A stretch of DNA of 64,000 nt from CBDAPI01 sp965248635 (GTDB lineage: Bacteria; Acidobacteriota; UBA6911; RPQK01; CBDAPI01): positions 2,356,001 through 2,420,000 of the forward strand of contig OZ252114.1 of NCBI GenBank assembly GCA_965248635.1, given 5' to 3'. Each line of letters opens with the position of its first letter. The first letter of the stretch is position 1. The translations under genes and the position numbers were made by a program. The notes below the pieces were generated by a model. It saw only the letters and a program-made list of their open reading frames with translations. It was not told where the DNA came from and did not search any database. Of this stretch, positions 1 to 8,740 are shown piece by piece.

Positions 1-262
1 TGGCCGAACTGCCGTCGTTCTCTCCAACCAGAAGTTTTTGAGAGCCCTCATGGTTATAAACAATCAGAGACTCGGCGGATCCTACATCGCTCAATGCAAC
101 CGAATTCGTCAAGTCCAGCGGGGGCCGCAGGTCGCCCGCCTGCGAGTGCAGGTAGGTCCGAGAATGCGTATAGCCGGCGGTTGTGTGACTCCCGCCAGCC
201 CAGACAAGAATAGGAATTAAAATGGAAATAAGAGCGAAAAGAGCCAGTGTTCTTGGCTTCAT
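1..262 (-). CDS. secreted protein, N-terminal fragment (runs off the window)
   Basis: The first 87 codons of a minus-strand gene are visible; the rest lies beyond position 1. The start is ATG at 260-262, preceded by GGAGAC about five bases upstream. The product begins MKPRTLALFALISILIPIL, a clear signal peptide with probable cleavage after VWA, followed by GGSHTTAGYTHSRTYLHSQA. The mature part is rich in Gly, Ser and Thr and contains phrases such as ESLIVYNHEGSQKLLVGEND, which would fit a beta-propeller or repeat-type exported protein. That is only a resemblance. I do not recognise the family and assign no function. The gene stands alone, with about 650 bp of non-coding DNA upstream. Confidence 0.7.
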   Translation of the reverse strand, partial: MKPRTLALFALISILIPILVWAGGSHTTAGYTHSRTYLHSQAGDLRPPLDLTNSVALSDVGSAESLIVYNHEGSQKLLVGENDGSSA

Positions 263-747
263 GTTGAGTCTCCTATGTCTTGCACCTCTACGCGACACGC
301 CAGTCCAGGACACAATAAAACATGCAAGGAATACCCGAACTTTAAGACCACACAATAATGGCCAGCTTAATACAATCCCCCGTCATTCCTCAAACAACGA
401 AAGATCGGGGGAACGCTGTTGTCCCCAGCGGGAACAAAAGGCCCCCAAGTGGCATCGTGACGCATGAGAAGCTGGCGGGCTCCCAGCTTCTTTTCAAAAA
501 CATCACTCTGTCTCTCGGGGGCTACCCCAATCATCAACTCTGCCAGCTGGCTTGTCAAGTGCCTGCAAACCTTTTGTTTCAACAACTTACGATCCCATAT
601 TTGCACTATTATTCACAACATTTCCACAGGCCGTTTGATCGAGTGACTTCATCTTGGCCGTGATTTTTCTCAAGCTGCGCCGTTATCGGAGCCGAGGGCC
701 CCGGCCCCCGGTGACCTTCGTCGCGTCTCAGGTTCCACTTTCAGCGA
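263..747. other. non-coding spacer upstream of the secreted-protein gene
   Basis: No convincing gene lies here. Several short frames exist on both strands (the longest about 100 codons), but none has a good ribosome binding site or a natural-looking composition. The stretch must hold the promoter of the minus-strand secreted protein. I could not find a clear -10/-35 pair or a GG-N10-GC sigma-54 site in it. Confidence 0.5.
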
Positions 748-816
748 GCAGTCATCAGAACCCGAGCGCCAGCGAGGGCTGAGTAGTAGCCGCGGCCTGA
801 CGCCCGCGGTTCTGTT
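748..816. repeat. REP-like repeat, CAGAACCC family, copy 1
   Basis: About 69 bp that match a second copy at 49698-49765 nearly base for base, including GCAGYCATCAGAACCCGA, AGCGAGGGCTGAGT and TAGCCGCGGCC, ending GCCCGCGGTTCTGTT. The ends CAGAACC and GGTTCTG are inverted repeats, so the unit can fold with two internal arms. It lies downstream of the minus-strand response regulator, next to a heptamer array. Confidence 0.8.
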
Positions 817-855
817 GTCCCGTTCTTGTCTCACTTCCAGAATCCACCAACTCGG

Positions 856-915
856 AACCCAGAACCCAGAACCCAGAACCCAGAACCCAGAACCCAGAAC
901 CCAGAACCCAGAACC
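856..915. repeat. perfect heptamer tandem array (AACCCAG)x8.5
   Basis: Eight exact copies of AACCCAG followed by AACC, running up to and touching the TAG stop codon (915-917) of the response regulator gene. It is the purest of eight 7-bp-period arrays in this window. There are no spacers, so it is not a CRISPR array. Confidence 0.95.
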
Positions 916-2297
916 TATTTCTGATACCGGTGGAGGTCCAGTAGCTTGATCTTCTGCTGCAGGCTCTGGCGGTGCAGTCCGATAGCGGAAGCTGTGTGAG
1001 TCACGTTGTTCTCGTTCTGATTGAGAGCATGACAAAGGTAGCGGATCTCGAAAGCCCGTTTTGCTTCCTTGTAATTCAACCCGAAGAACTTGTTCAGATC
1101 CGTGCCACTGAACTCCTGCTCCTGGGAGGCGACAAAAAAACGAACCTCATCCGGAAGGTCGCTTTGGCGGATCAGGCCCTCGGTCTGCAGCACGACCAGT
1201 CTTTCCAGAATGTTGCGCAACTGGCGAACGTTCCCAGGATAGGAGTACTGAGCCAGCTTCCTAAGAGAAGCCGGCTCGAGCTCCGGAACACAGCGGCCAT
1301 GCTTTTCGGCCGACACCTGCAGAAAGTAGCTGATCAGTGCCGGAATATCGTCCTGGCGCCGTCGCAAAGGAGGAATGTTGATCTCGACAACCTGCAGCCG
1401 GTAGTAGAGATCCTCTCGGAACTGTCCTTCTCGAACCAGCGCCGGGAGATCCTTGTTGGTGGCACTGAGAATCCGAACATCCGCCGGAATGGTCTGACTC
1501 CCTCCCAGGCGCTGTACCAGCCCGTCCTCCAGAACTCTCAGGATCTTGGCCTGAGTTTCGGGGGGCATGTCTCCAATCTCATCCAGAAACAGGGTGCCGT
1601 TCTGTGCCTGCTCGAATTTGCCCATCCGCTGGCTGGCCGCCCCGGTAAAAGCCCCTTTCTCGTGGCCGAAGAGTTCACTTTCGATCAAGTCGGTCGGGAT
1701 GGCAGCGCAGTTGACACAGACCAGGGGCCCTTCTTTCCGGGCACTGCGTCGATGGATTTCGCGGGCCACCAGCTCTTTGCCACTGCCGCTTTCTCCAGTT
1801 AAGAGCACGGTCACACTTGTCTCAGCGACGCGCTCGATCAGAGCGTAAACCTCTTGAATCGGCTCACTCGACCCGATCAGGTCTCCGTAGCCTGAAGTGA
1901 GTGCCAACTCGGCTCGAAGGCCCAGATTCTGTCGCCTCAACTCGAGGTGGTCCTCTACCGAATGAACCACCAGTCGAAGCTCATCGACATCAAACGGTTT
2001 GGCCAGATAGTTGAAGGCCCCCTCTTTCATGGCCTGGACGGCGGTCCGCTCATTCCCATGGGCTGTGATGACAATGACATAGGGGCGTGGATCGTGGGAC
2101 TGAACTTCCTTGAGTAGATCGAACCCGTGCTCCGAGCCGAGGTTCAGATCCAGCAGGATCAACTCGACGGGATGCTTCTCCAGCACCCCTCGGGCTTCCT
2201 TCAGGTTCCCGGCTTCGTGGATCGTCCCACTGGCGGCAAGCGCTCGTCCGACTCCATAGCGGGCTGTTTTCTCATCGTCGACGATCAGTATGTGCAT
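915..2297 (-). CDS. sigma-54-dependent response regulator, NtrC type
   Basis: This 460-residue protein has the three-part NtrC plan. An N-terminal receiver domain (about 1-120) carries the acidic pair D7-D8 and the phospho-acceptor D50 in ELILLDLNLG. An AAA+ domain (about 135-375) carries the Walker A GESGSGKE and an intact GAFTGA loop, the element that contacts sigma-54. A Fis-type helix-turn-helix sits at the C terminus (NVTHTASAIGLHRQSLQQKI). It should activate sigma-54 promoters when phosphorylated by the kinase encoded 6 bp upstream (2303-4276), with which it surely forms an operon. The stop codon is immediately followed by the heptamer array at 856-915. Target genes cannot be told from the sequence; no sigma-54 promoter was recognised in the window. 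Confidence 0.95.
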   Translation of the reverse strand: MHILIVDDEKTARYGVGRALAASGTIHEAGNLKEARGVLEKHPVELILLDLNLGSEHGFDLLKEVQSHDPRPYVIVITAHGNERTAVQAMKEGAFNYLAKPFDVDELRLVVHSVEDHLELRRQNLGLRAELALTSGYGDLIGSSEPIQEVYALIERVAETSVTVLLTGESGSGKELVAREIHRRSARKEGPLVCVNCAAIPTDLIESELFGHEKGAFTGAASQRMGKFEQAQNGTLFLDEIGDMPPETQAKILRVLEDGLVQRLGGSQTIPADVRILSATNKDLPALVREGQFREDLYYRLQVVEINIPPLRRRQDDIPALISYFLQVSAEKHGRCVPELEPASLRKLAQYSYPGNVRQLRNILERLVVLQTEGLIRQSDLPDEVRFFVASQEQEFSGTDLNKFFGLNYKEAKRAFEIRYLCHALNQNENNVTHTASAIGLHRQSLQQKIKLLDLHRYQK

Positions 2298-2302
2298 CTC
2301 AG

Positions 2303-4276
2303 TTACCCACTTTCTAAAGGCGTTCGAACCGGTACGCGCACAACAAAGCGTGCCCCTGATACCCGCGAGGATTCGAGCCGGATCTCTCCTCCCAGCTGCT
2401 CGACACGTTTCTGTACGATTGCCAGTCCGAGCCCGGTTCCTCGCGATTTAGTTGAGAAAAAAGGAAGAAAAATGGATCTCCGAAGGTGTTCCGGGACTCC
2501 CTCGCCCTGGTCTTCAACAGCCAGGCTGAGGCGATCGCGGTCCGCACCCACAGAAATGACAATCTCTGCGCCCGGATTGCTCGCCTCGACCGCATTGGAG
2601 AGGAGATTGCTCAGAATCTCTCTCAGGAGAGTATCATCGGACTCTACCCGAGGACGGGCTGGATCAACGAGAGTTTTCAGCTTCAAGTCTTTCGATTTGA
2701 AGTCCCCTTCGAATACGCCGGCAACCGAATCCACCAGTCGGCCCAGGTCGACCTCACGTGGGGAGGCCCTCTGGGGCTTTTCCAGCCTCGAAAACTCGAG
2801 CAGGCTGCTGACGGTTCGAGAAAGCCGGTCGATTTCCTCTACCACCTTATCAATGTCCGAGCCTTGATCCTCAGTTAGATTGGGGGCCTCACTCAGGAGC
2901 TGGAGCAGGGTCTTCATCGAGCTCAACGGGTTCTTGACGTTGTGCGCGACTGTGGCGGCCATGGTTCCCAACTGTTCCAGATGGGACTTCCGAGCGAGTT
3001 CTTTCTCGGTTTCAAGCTTGGCGTGGAGAAGCCGCGAACGCTCCAGCAGGGAAGCCACCTCGTTTCCAACAATTCGCAAAGAGTCTGCCTGGAGGCTCGG
3101 AAAGTGGTTCTCCGAGGGGACCACACTGAGGAAGCCCAGATTCTTGTTCCCCGCCAGCAGCGGTAGCCGGTGGGCCCCCGCTGGCGGTGGCTCGGAGCCG
3201 GAGAACGAAATCATCACCTGCCGGGCTCCCAGTTCCCTGCGCAGAGTCTCTTCAATGAGTTCCTTGAGGAACTGCTCATCGACTGCAATCACATCGATGC
3301 GATTCAGGCTGGCCGCCAGGTCCTGGTAGCGGCCCAAGTCGACTCTGAAGGCGGTTTGAATATAGCTGTCGAGCCAGCGACTCAGGGGAGCCAGGAGCAG
3401 AAGGATCGCCACCACAAAGACGCCTTCAACGAGGAGTGCCGGTGCCGACAATTCTTCCTTCAAATAGAGCACCAGCCTTCGAATGCCCAGCAGATAGAAG
3501 CCAAGGGACAGCAGGGCGAACAGAACCAGGGCCACGCCACGGTGGATCACGATCTGCAGGAAGCCGTACCGATAGATGTAGTAAGCCACCAGCAGTGTGG
3601 GGAGCAGTGAGGAAGAAAAGCCCGCCAGAATGAGCAAATCTCCCCACTCCTCTCCCGGCAGATCCGGGGCCAGGAATACCAGGAAATTGAAGATGGGGAT
3701 GGAGATAAAGAGAAAAAAGAGCTTTGAGAAGACGGATTTTTCCGTTTCCCTCTGGGATAATCGGACGAGCCGGCGGCAAAGCCATGCTGTGGACACGTAG
3801 CTGAGCGCCAGCAGGGTCAAAAACGGTAAAGTAAACAGTTCCAGCTGTTCCACTGGAGAATCGGGGCCGACCGGGTAGAGTGAACGAAGCGCCGTTGGAA
3901 GGAAAAGCAGGGGGCCGTAAAGAAGAACCAGGACTGTCCTTGACAGAAGGCGCTCCCACTTCTCGGTCGGAAATCGGTCGGCAAGATAGCGCCAGTGGGT
4001 GTGAAACAGCAGACCGGGCAAGAGGGCGAGCGTTCCGAAGCCGAGAATCTCGACGGCTGCCAGTGGAGTGGACACTCTCGACAGGTCCATCTGTCTGAGC
4101 AGGAGAGAGAGAAAGTTACACCCGTACCAGACGAGCAGGCTGGTGAGGAGAAAAAGGAGCGGGAGTCGCGGCCTGGAATGCCGACGCCTTTCCAGCACCA
4201 CTCCGATCAGGAAAAGATGAAGCAGGATTCCGGCAAAATAGCCGGTCAGACCAAAGGGTACCGCCAGAGAATTCAT
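2303..4276 (-). CDS. membrane-bound sensor histidine kinase
   Basis: The protein has 657 residues. The first about 300 are strongly hydrophobic with some eight or nine membrane segments, then a short GAF-like cytoplasmic region, then a HisKA/HATPase core. The H-box is AHNVKNPLSSMK with the phospho-histidine near residue 445. The N-box (LSNLLSNAVEAS), G1 (VEDQGEGVP) and G2 (GTGLGLAIVQ) are all present, so it should be active. It ends 6 bp before its NtrC-type partner. The long multi-spanning sensor followed by a sigma-54 regulator resembles the PrsK/PrsR arrangement known from exopolysaccharide-linked systems, but I see no PEP-CTERM genes here, so I leave it unnamed. Confidence 0.92.
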   Translation of the reverse strand: MNSLAVPFGLTGYFAGILLHLFLIGVVLERRRHSRPRLPLLFLLTSLLVWYGCNFLSLLLRQMDLSRVSTPLAAVEILGFGTLALLPGLLFHTHWRYLADRFPTEKWERLLSRTVLVLLYGPLLFLPTALRSLYPVGPDSPVEQLELFTLPFLTLLALSYVSTAWLCRRLVRLSQRETEKSVFSKLFFLFISIPIFNFLVFLAPDLPGEEWGDLLILAGFSSSLLPTLLVAYYIYRYGFLQIVIHRGVALVLFALLSLGFYLLGIRRLVLYLKEELSAPALLVEGVFVVAILLLLAPLSRWLDSYIQTAFRVDLGRYQDLAASLNRIDVIAVDEQFLKELIEETLRRELGARQVMISFSGSEPPPAGAHRLPLLAGNKNLGFLSVVPSENHFPSLQADSLRIVGNEVASLLERSRLLHAKLETEKELARKSHLEQLGTMAATVAHNVKNPLSSMKTLLQLLSEAPNLTEDQGSDIDKVVEEIDRLSRTVSSLLEFSRLEKPQRASPREVDLGRLVDSVAGVFEGDFKSKDLKLKTLVDPARPRVESDDTLLREILSNLLSNAVEASNPGAEIVISVGADRDRLSLAVEDQGEGVPEHLRRSIFLPFFSTKSRGTGLGLAIVQKRVEQLGGEIRLESSRVSGARFVVRVPVRTPLESG

Positions 4277-4327
4277 GAGAATCTTCGCAGAGGCGGTTCA
4301 TGTTAGCATGTTTTGGAGGGACTTCTC

Positions 4328-4864
4328 ATGAGGAGAGCTGCGAACCAGAGACGCCTGTTAATTCCCTGTGCACTGCTGGTCTGGATCGGCCTGGCCTGGC
4401 CGCGAGTAGAGTCCCAGCCGGTCAAGATCGTGTACGTCGTCCGTCACGCCGAAAAAGCAGCCCAGGAGGCAGATCCGGAGCTGTCTCCGGCTGGCAGGAT
4501 TCGCGCTCTGGCGCTGTCACATTTGCTGGAAAGGGCCAGGATTATTGGTCTCTTCGCAACCCATTATCGACGAACACGGCAGACCCTGGGGCCGTTGTCC
4601 GTAGCTCATGGCGTCCCGATCGAAGCCGTTGGTGCAGGCGAAGTCGAAGAGCTGATTGGAAGAATCAGAGCCACTGTCGGGCCCGGGTCGATGGTTGTTG
4701 CCGGACACAGCAATACCGTCCCTGAGATCGTAGAGCGACTCTCGGGAGCGCGGATCGAAGCGATCGACGAGACCCACTATGACGGCCTTTTCCAGGTGCG
4801 GCTGTCTGAGGGTGCGGATGGGGAGCTCGTTCAACTCAAGTACGGTCAACCGACGCCGGATTGA
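4328..4864 (+). CDS. exported SixA-like histidine phosphatase
   Basis: A 178-residue member of the histidine phosphatase (phosphoglycerate mutase-like) superfamily with an N-terminal signal peptide (RRLLIPCALLVWIGLAW). The catalytic RHAE motif is at residues 39-42 (VYVVRHAEK) and the second histidine is in VVAGHSN. Its size matches the short SixA branch. The open frame extends upstream to a TTG at 4313, but ATG at 4328 is preferred because GGAGGG sits seven bases before it and the signal peptide starts there. A signal peptide makes a periplasmic phosphatase more likely than the cytoplasmic phosphohistidine phosphatase SixA. It is divergent from the sensor kinase, and a REP-like hairpin begins right after its stop. 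Confidence 0.85.
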   Translation: MRRAANQRRLLIPCALLVWIGLAWPRVESQPVKIVYVVRHAEKAAQEADPELSPAGRIRALALSHLLERARIIGLFATHYRRTRQTLGPLSVAHGVPIEAVGAGEVEELIGRIRATVGPGSMVVAGHSNTVPEIVERLSGARIEAIDETHYDGLFQVRLSEGADGELVQLKYGQPTPD

Positions 4865-4921
4865 TCAGAGCCCGGTGCGGAAGCGCCGGGATTCCCCCCT
4901 GGCTTCCGCCAGGGGCTCTGA
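4865..4921. repeat. REP-like double hairpin, GGAA/TTCC family, copy 1
   Basis: The element starts on the base after the SixA stop codon. An outer stem TCAGAGC/GCTCTGA encloses two hairpins: CCCGGTGC-GGAA-GCGCCGGG (one G-T pair) and CCCCTGGC-TTCC-GCCAGGGG (perfect). The loops GGAA and TTCC are complementary, so each strand offers one GNRA-type tetraloop. It separates two convergent genes. A rearranged copy is at 38739-38809, and one arm is found at 37643-37659. Confidence 0.85.
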
Positions 4922-4924
4922 ACG

Positions 4925-5311
4925 TCAGGGAGCCACCCGCCACCGCGGCATTCCCGCCAGCCTCAGCCGGCGCTCTCCGGTCTGTTCCCGCGCGATCCCT
5001 CCGATCTCCGGCTTCACTGCCTCGATGGGGGCGGCGGGCTGCTTGGGAACGGGCAGTATCCCGCTTGACTCCAGCGCCTGCTCGAGGAGCGCTATGTAGA
5101 TGTCATCCAGGCCAATGCGCGCTTTGAGTCGACTGTTTTCCCTGCTCAACCTCTCAAAGCGCCCCCGTTGCCTTTCATGCCGCCGGAGACGCGCCTGCAG
5201 AGTTGAGGCATACGCGAGCAGCCTCTCAAACCGGCCCAAAAGATCGGTATAGAGATCGACTTTAATCAAAGAACCAATCGTTACTCCTGCGCGTTTTCGT
5301 TCAGATCGCAT
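4925..5311 (-). CDS. hypothetical coiled-coil protein
   Basis: A small protein of 128 residues with no recognisable catalytic motif. Residues about 20-75 are rich in Leu, Arg and Glu with heptad-like spacing (LQARLRRHERQRGRFERL, then SRENSRLKARIG), which suggests a coiled coil. The C-terminal tail is Pro-rich and basic. The start at 5311 is chosen because GGGGAGG lies five bases upstream; the longer frame reaching 5416 overlaps the neighbouring gene. It is encoded just after the DUF697 GTPase (41 bp away, same strand), so the two may be co-transcribed and act together, which is inference. Confidence 0.65.
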   Translation of the reverse strand: MRSERKRAGVTIGSLIKVDLYTDLLGRFERLLAYASTLQARLRRHERQRGRFERLSRENSRLKARIGLDDIYIALLEQALESSGILPVPKQPAAPIEAVKPEIGGIAREQTGERRLRLAGMPRWRVAP

Positions 5312-5351
5312 TAGAACCTCCCCGAATGGAGACTTGTAATCTTGTAAGAAG

Positions 5352-6416
5352 CTAGCCGGCGGCTGAGAGTGACCTGGGAGACTCGGTTTTTTCCAAGAGA
5401 CGTGAAAACCGATCAAAGTATGCGATCGCCCCGCGTCCCAGAAGATAGGTCCAGGCTCCCGCTGTCGAAACGCCGATCAGCTTCGCCTTGTTGGGGAATT
5501 GTCTCCTAAGACGGTGACTTGCTTCGCGCACGGCTACACCGGAGAGCAGCATCGGGATCAATTCTCGGGCCCGACGTCGATCCAGGTGGTGGCCGTAGGC
5601 CCGGGCAATTTTCAAGAACATGCTGGTTTGGATCGCGGTCATCGGCAGTAGATCGCTGACGGGGATGGGAATCGCTCCGACCAGGGCGCAGGCGATCGAT
5701 GCCTGGGTCACGATTCCACGGCAAATTGTGCCTCGAAAGCCGGGAAAACCGATAGCCAGTGGGTAGAGAGCACTATCGTTGCTGGCAACAATGGCGCGAA
5801 AGAGGGGATGTATCGAGCGCCTTCGCAGGGCCGAGACGGCTACGGTTCTCTGTCCAAGAGTTTTCTGGACGTTCCTGGCAGTCTCAGATGGGTTCCGAAT
5901 CAAATCGCACTTGTTGAGGACGACCAGCACCGGAGTGCCCCTTCCCTTCAACCTTTCCAGCATCACATGAGTTGCTTCCGAAACCTCGTAGCGGCCGTCG
6001 AGAAGCAACAGTATGAGATTGGCTCTGTCCAGATCCTCAGGAAGCTGACTCGCTTTCTCGTAGCCCAGATACTCAGCCAGGCCAGGCGTTTCAACGAGCT
6101 TGAAAATCCTTGTAGAGCTGGCGGACTGCCCTGTCTCGATGGTATCCAGCAAAGTCGCCTTGCCGGTCTGAGAAGGGCCGACTATGGCGATTCGGATCCA
6201 GTCTTCGGACTGGATCCCCCGCCACTGGGCCCGTACCACTTCGAGGATTCGCTGCATGTTGTCGCCCTTGGCCGGCAGCGTGTCGATGGCCTTTCTGACT
6301 CGATACTGGAACTCGGGCGGAAACAGGCGCAGGATTTGAGATAGAAACTCGAGCAGTTCCGGGGGGGCTGCGTCACCTAGTCTGGCTAGCGAGCTATCGG
6401 AGTTGTTTTCCGGCAT
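5352..6416 (-). CDS. GTPase-like protein with C-terminal DUF697 domain
   Basis: The 354-residue protein has a helical N-terminal region, a P-loop GTPase domain (about 75-200) and a C-terminal helical, partly hydrophobic region like DUF697 (ACALVGAIPIPVSDLLPMTA). The GTPase motifs are imperfect: G1 reads GPSQTGKA, with Ala where Ser or Thr normally binds magnesium, and G3 reads ETPG rather than DxxG. G4 (NKCD) and G5 (SAL) are good. It may therefore bind nucleotide but hydrolyse it poorly. DUF697 GTPases are associated with membranes, and their role is mostly unknown. It lies 64 bp downstream of priA on the same strand. Confidence 0.8.
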   Translation of the reverse strand: MPENNSDSSLARLGDAAPPELLEFLSQILRLFPPEFQYRVRKAIDTLPAKGDNMQRILEVVRAQWRGIQSEDWIRIAIVGPSQTGKATLLDTIETGQSASSTRIFKLVETPGLAEYLGYEKASQLPEDLDRANLILLLLDGRYEVSEATHVMLERLKGRGTPVLVVLNKCDLIRNPSETARNVQKTLGQRTVAVSALRRRSIHPLFRAIVASNDSALYPLAIGFPGFRGTICRGIVTQASIACALVGAIPIPVSDLLPMTAIQTSMFLKIARAYGHHLDRRRARELIPMLLSGVAVREASHRLRRQFPNKAKLIGVSTAGAWTYLLGRGAIAYFDRFSRLLEKTESPRSLSAAG

Positions 6417-6480
6417 TTAACCAAAACCCGATTCGCAGATCGCGCAGAGCTGAACGACGAACGAAACCTCCATTCCGCTA

Positions 6481-8721
6481 TTAGAGCAGGTTGACTGGAT
6501 CGATATCAATGATGACGCTTTTGCGGTGGCTGGAAGATAGTTTTTCCAGCGCATCAATGACGACTTGATTCAGTTCTTTCCGGCTGGTGGTCTTCAACAA
6601 GACCTGGAACCGATATTCTCCTTTGAGTCGGAAGAGTGCTGCCGGGGCGGGCCCCAGGACCCGCAATCTGCGGGCGTCCGAGAGAGTGTTCCTGATCTCG
6701 ACCAGGGCCCCGGCGAGATCTGCAGCAATGGATTGTGTCTGATTCTCCTTGGGTCCACGGATCACCAGATTGGCGAGCGCGGTAAAAGGAGGATAGCGGA
6801 AGCGGCGTCGGAACCGGATCTCTCGTTCGTAGAAGCCCTCGTAGTCCTGCATGCAGGCGTACCTGAGGCTGTAGTGGTTTGGAAAATAGGTCTGGATAAT
6901 GACTTCGCCAGGGTGATCGCCTCGCCCGGCTCGGCCCGCGACCTGAGTGAGCAGCTGAAAAGTTCTTTCGGCCGCCCTGAAATCGGCCAGTCGGAGTCCC
7001 TGGTCGGCCGCCAGGACACCCACCAGCGTGACTCCGGGAAAGTCGTGTCCTTTCGCCACCATCTGTGTTCCAACCAGAATATCGGTCTCGCCGGAGTGAA
7101 AGCTGCGGAGGATGGACTGCAGACTTCCTTTTCGTCGAGTCGAGTCCCGGTCGAGCCTGTCGATTCGGGCACCGGGGAAAAGTGCTCGCAGCTTTTCTTC
7201 TACCTGTTCTGTCCCCATACCCAGGTAATGGAGGTATTGCTTGTTGCAGTCCGGGCAGCGCCTGGGAAGTGTCCTGGAGTAGCCACAGTAATGACAGGTG
7301 AGACAGCGCCGGTCCTGGTGGTAGGTCAAGGTTACGCTGCAGTTGTGACAGCTCTCTGTGTGACCGCAGGAACGGCAGAGAAGGGCACTGGCATAGCCTC
7401 TGCGATTGAGGAGCATGAGGATCTGCTGCTGCTTCTCGAGACGCGTCCGGATTCCGTCGGCCAGCGGATCGGAGCAGAGTTGCTCAGCTCCGTGTTTCTG
7501 AAACTCGACGCGCATGTCGACGACATGGACCGTGGGAAGCGCGCGCGTCCCAACTCGAGAGCGGAGAGCCTGGTAGCGCGTTCGTCCCCCGCGTTGCGCG
7601 TGGTGGTAGGTTTCCAACTGGGGTGTTGCGCTCCCCAGAATCACCAGGGCCCCTTCCTGCTGTGCTCGCTTCAGAGCCACGTCTCTGGCGTTGTAGCGGG
7701 GCGTTTCCTCTTGCTTGTAGGAGGAATCGTGTTCCTCATCCACGATAATCGCGCCCAGGTTTTCGAGGGGGGCAAAGACCGCTGAGCGGGTCCCGATCAC
7801 TACCCGTGCCTCCCCGACCCGTATGCGCCGCCATTCATCGAACCTCTCACCGTCGGACAGGCTGCTGTGGAGGATCGCCACTCGATCTGCAAACCAGGAC
7901 TTGAACTGGTTCGAAACCTGCGGCGTCAGGCCGATTTCCGGAACCAGCACAAGGGCCGATCGACCTTGTTCCAGAGTGGCCTCGATACTGTTCAGATAGA
8001 CTTCGGTTTTTCCACTCCCGGTAATTCCGTGAATCAGGAGAGAGCGAAACTCGTTGCTTGCCAGCTCTTTCTTGATGAGTTCAAAGATCCGTCTCTGTCC
8101 TGTCGTCAAGGGGTGTTTTCTGAGTTCGGGGAGGTCCCCGGCAGCGTCCTTCCAGGGAGACCTGTAAAGCTCAACCTCGTCGATCTGCAGGGCGCCCAGG
8201 CAACAAAGTCGCTGGAGCAGGGGGGCACTGGATCGTGTTTGCTTCACAGCGTCAGCCAACGCAATCGGCAGCCGCATCGCGGAGATCTCATCCAGAACCT
8301 GCTGTTGCCGGGCGGTAAGCTCTTGCTGCCCACCGGCGAGCGCCTGCGTAATCATTCTTCGCCTCCGGGTTGGCCACAGGCTTTCAAGACTTTTCTTTCG
8401 TCCAGCCCGGCGAGAAAAGATGGCCGGAGGGAACATCACCCGAAACGCCTCCCCGACGGGGGCCATGTAGTAGCGTGAGAGCCAGTTTCCCAGCTCCATC
8501 AGATGAGGGGGCAGAAGGGGACTGTCATCCAGAACCTTCAGGACTTTCCTGATCTTCGTGTTCTCGGGAACCCGGGAGGCTTCGCCCAGGATGAGCCCAA
8601 TATGGGTCCGCGGACCGAATGGAACCAGGACCCGAACTCCAGGCCGGACACACGAGAACTGGTCTTCGGTCAGGGCGTAGGTAAAAGCCTGCTCTGAAGG
8701 AATGGGAACAGCTACCTGCAC
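6481..8721 (-). CDS. priA: primosomal replication restart helicase PriA
   Basis: PriA (746 residues) is the DNA helicase that recognises stalled forks and reloads the replisome. The sequence shows the N-terminal DNA-binding domain, the helicase Walker A (GITGSGKTE), the DEEH box, and the zinc-binding insertion with its paired cysteines (CRSCGHTESCHNCS, then CLTCHYCGY and CPDC). The length is normal. The start is GTG at 8721; the frame stays open a little further upstream and PriA proteins often have a few more residues, so the exact start is uncertain. It follows the uracil-DNA glycosylase gene by about 20 bp and ends the minus-strand housekeeping run. Confidence 0.96.
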   Translation of the reverse strand: MQVAVPIPSEQAFTYALTEDQFSCVRPGVRVLVPFGPRTHIGLILGEASRVPENTKIRKVLKVLDDSPLLPPHLMELGNWLSRYYMAPVGEAFRVMFPPAIFSRRAGRKKSLESLWPTRRRRMITQALAGGQQELTARQQQVLDEISAMRLPIALADAVKQTRSSAPLLQRLCCLGALQIDEVELYRSPWKDAAGDLPELRKHPLTTGQRRIFELIKKELASNEFRSLLIHGITGSGKTEVYLNSIEATLEQGRSALVLVPEIGLTPQVSNQFKSWFADRVAILHSSLSDGERFDEWRRIRVGEARVVIGTRSAVFAPLENLGAIIVDEEHDSSYKQEETPRYNARDVALKRAQQEGALVILGSATPQLETYHHAQRGGRTRYQALRSRVGTRALPTVHVVDMRVEFQKHGAEQLCSDPLADGIRTRLEKQQQILMLLNRRGYASALLCRSCGHTESCHNCSVTLTYHQDRRCLTCHYCGYSRTLPRRCPDCNKQYLHYLGMGTEQVEEKLRALFPGARIDRLDRDSTRRKGSLQSILRSFHSGETDILVGTQMVAKGHDFPGVTLVGVLAADQGLRLADFRAAERTFQLLTQVAGRAGRGDHPGEVIIQTYFPNHYSLRYACMQDYEGFYEREIRFRRRFRYPPFTALANLVIRGPKENQTQSIAADLAGALVEIRNTLSDARRLRVLGPAPAALFRLKGEYRFQVLLKTTSRKELNQVVIDALEKLSSSHRKSVIIDIDPVNLL

Positions 8722-8740
8722 CAGGTGGAGCTGCGGTCGG

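Noticed and set aside
367..606. 79-codon minus-strand open frame in the 5' spacer
   Set aside because: No ribosome binding site and no homology I recognise; it lies in DNA that resembles a promoter region.
856..915. CRISPR array
   Set aside because: The units are 7 bp and contiguous with no spacers, and no cas gene is near.
972..1802. 276-codon plus-strand open frame
   Set aside because: It is the exact antisense of the sigma-54 response regulator, with no ribosome binding site and no recognisable protein features.
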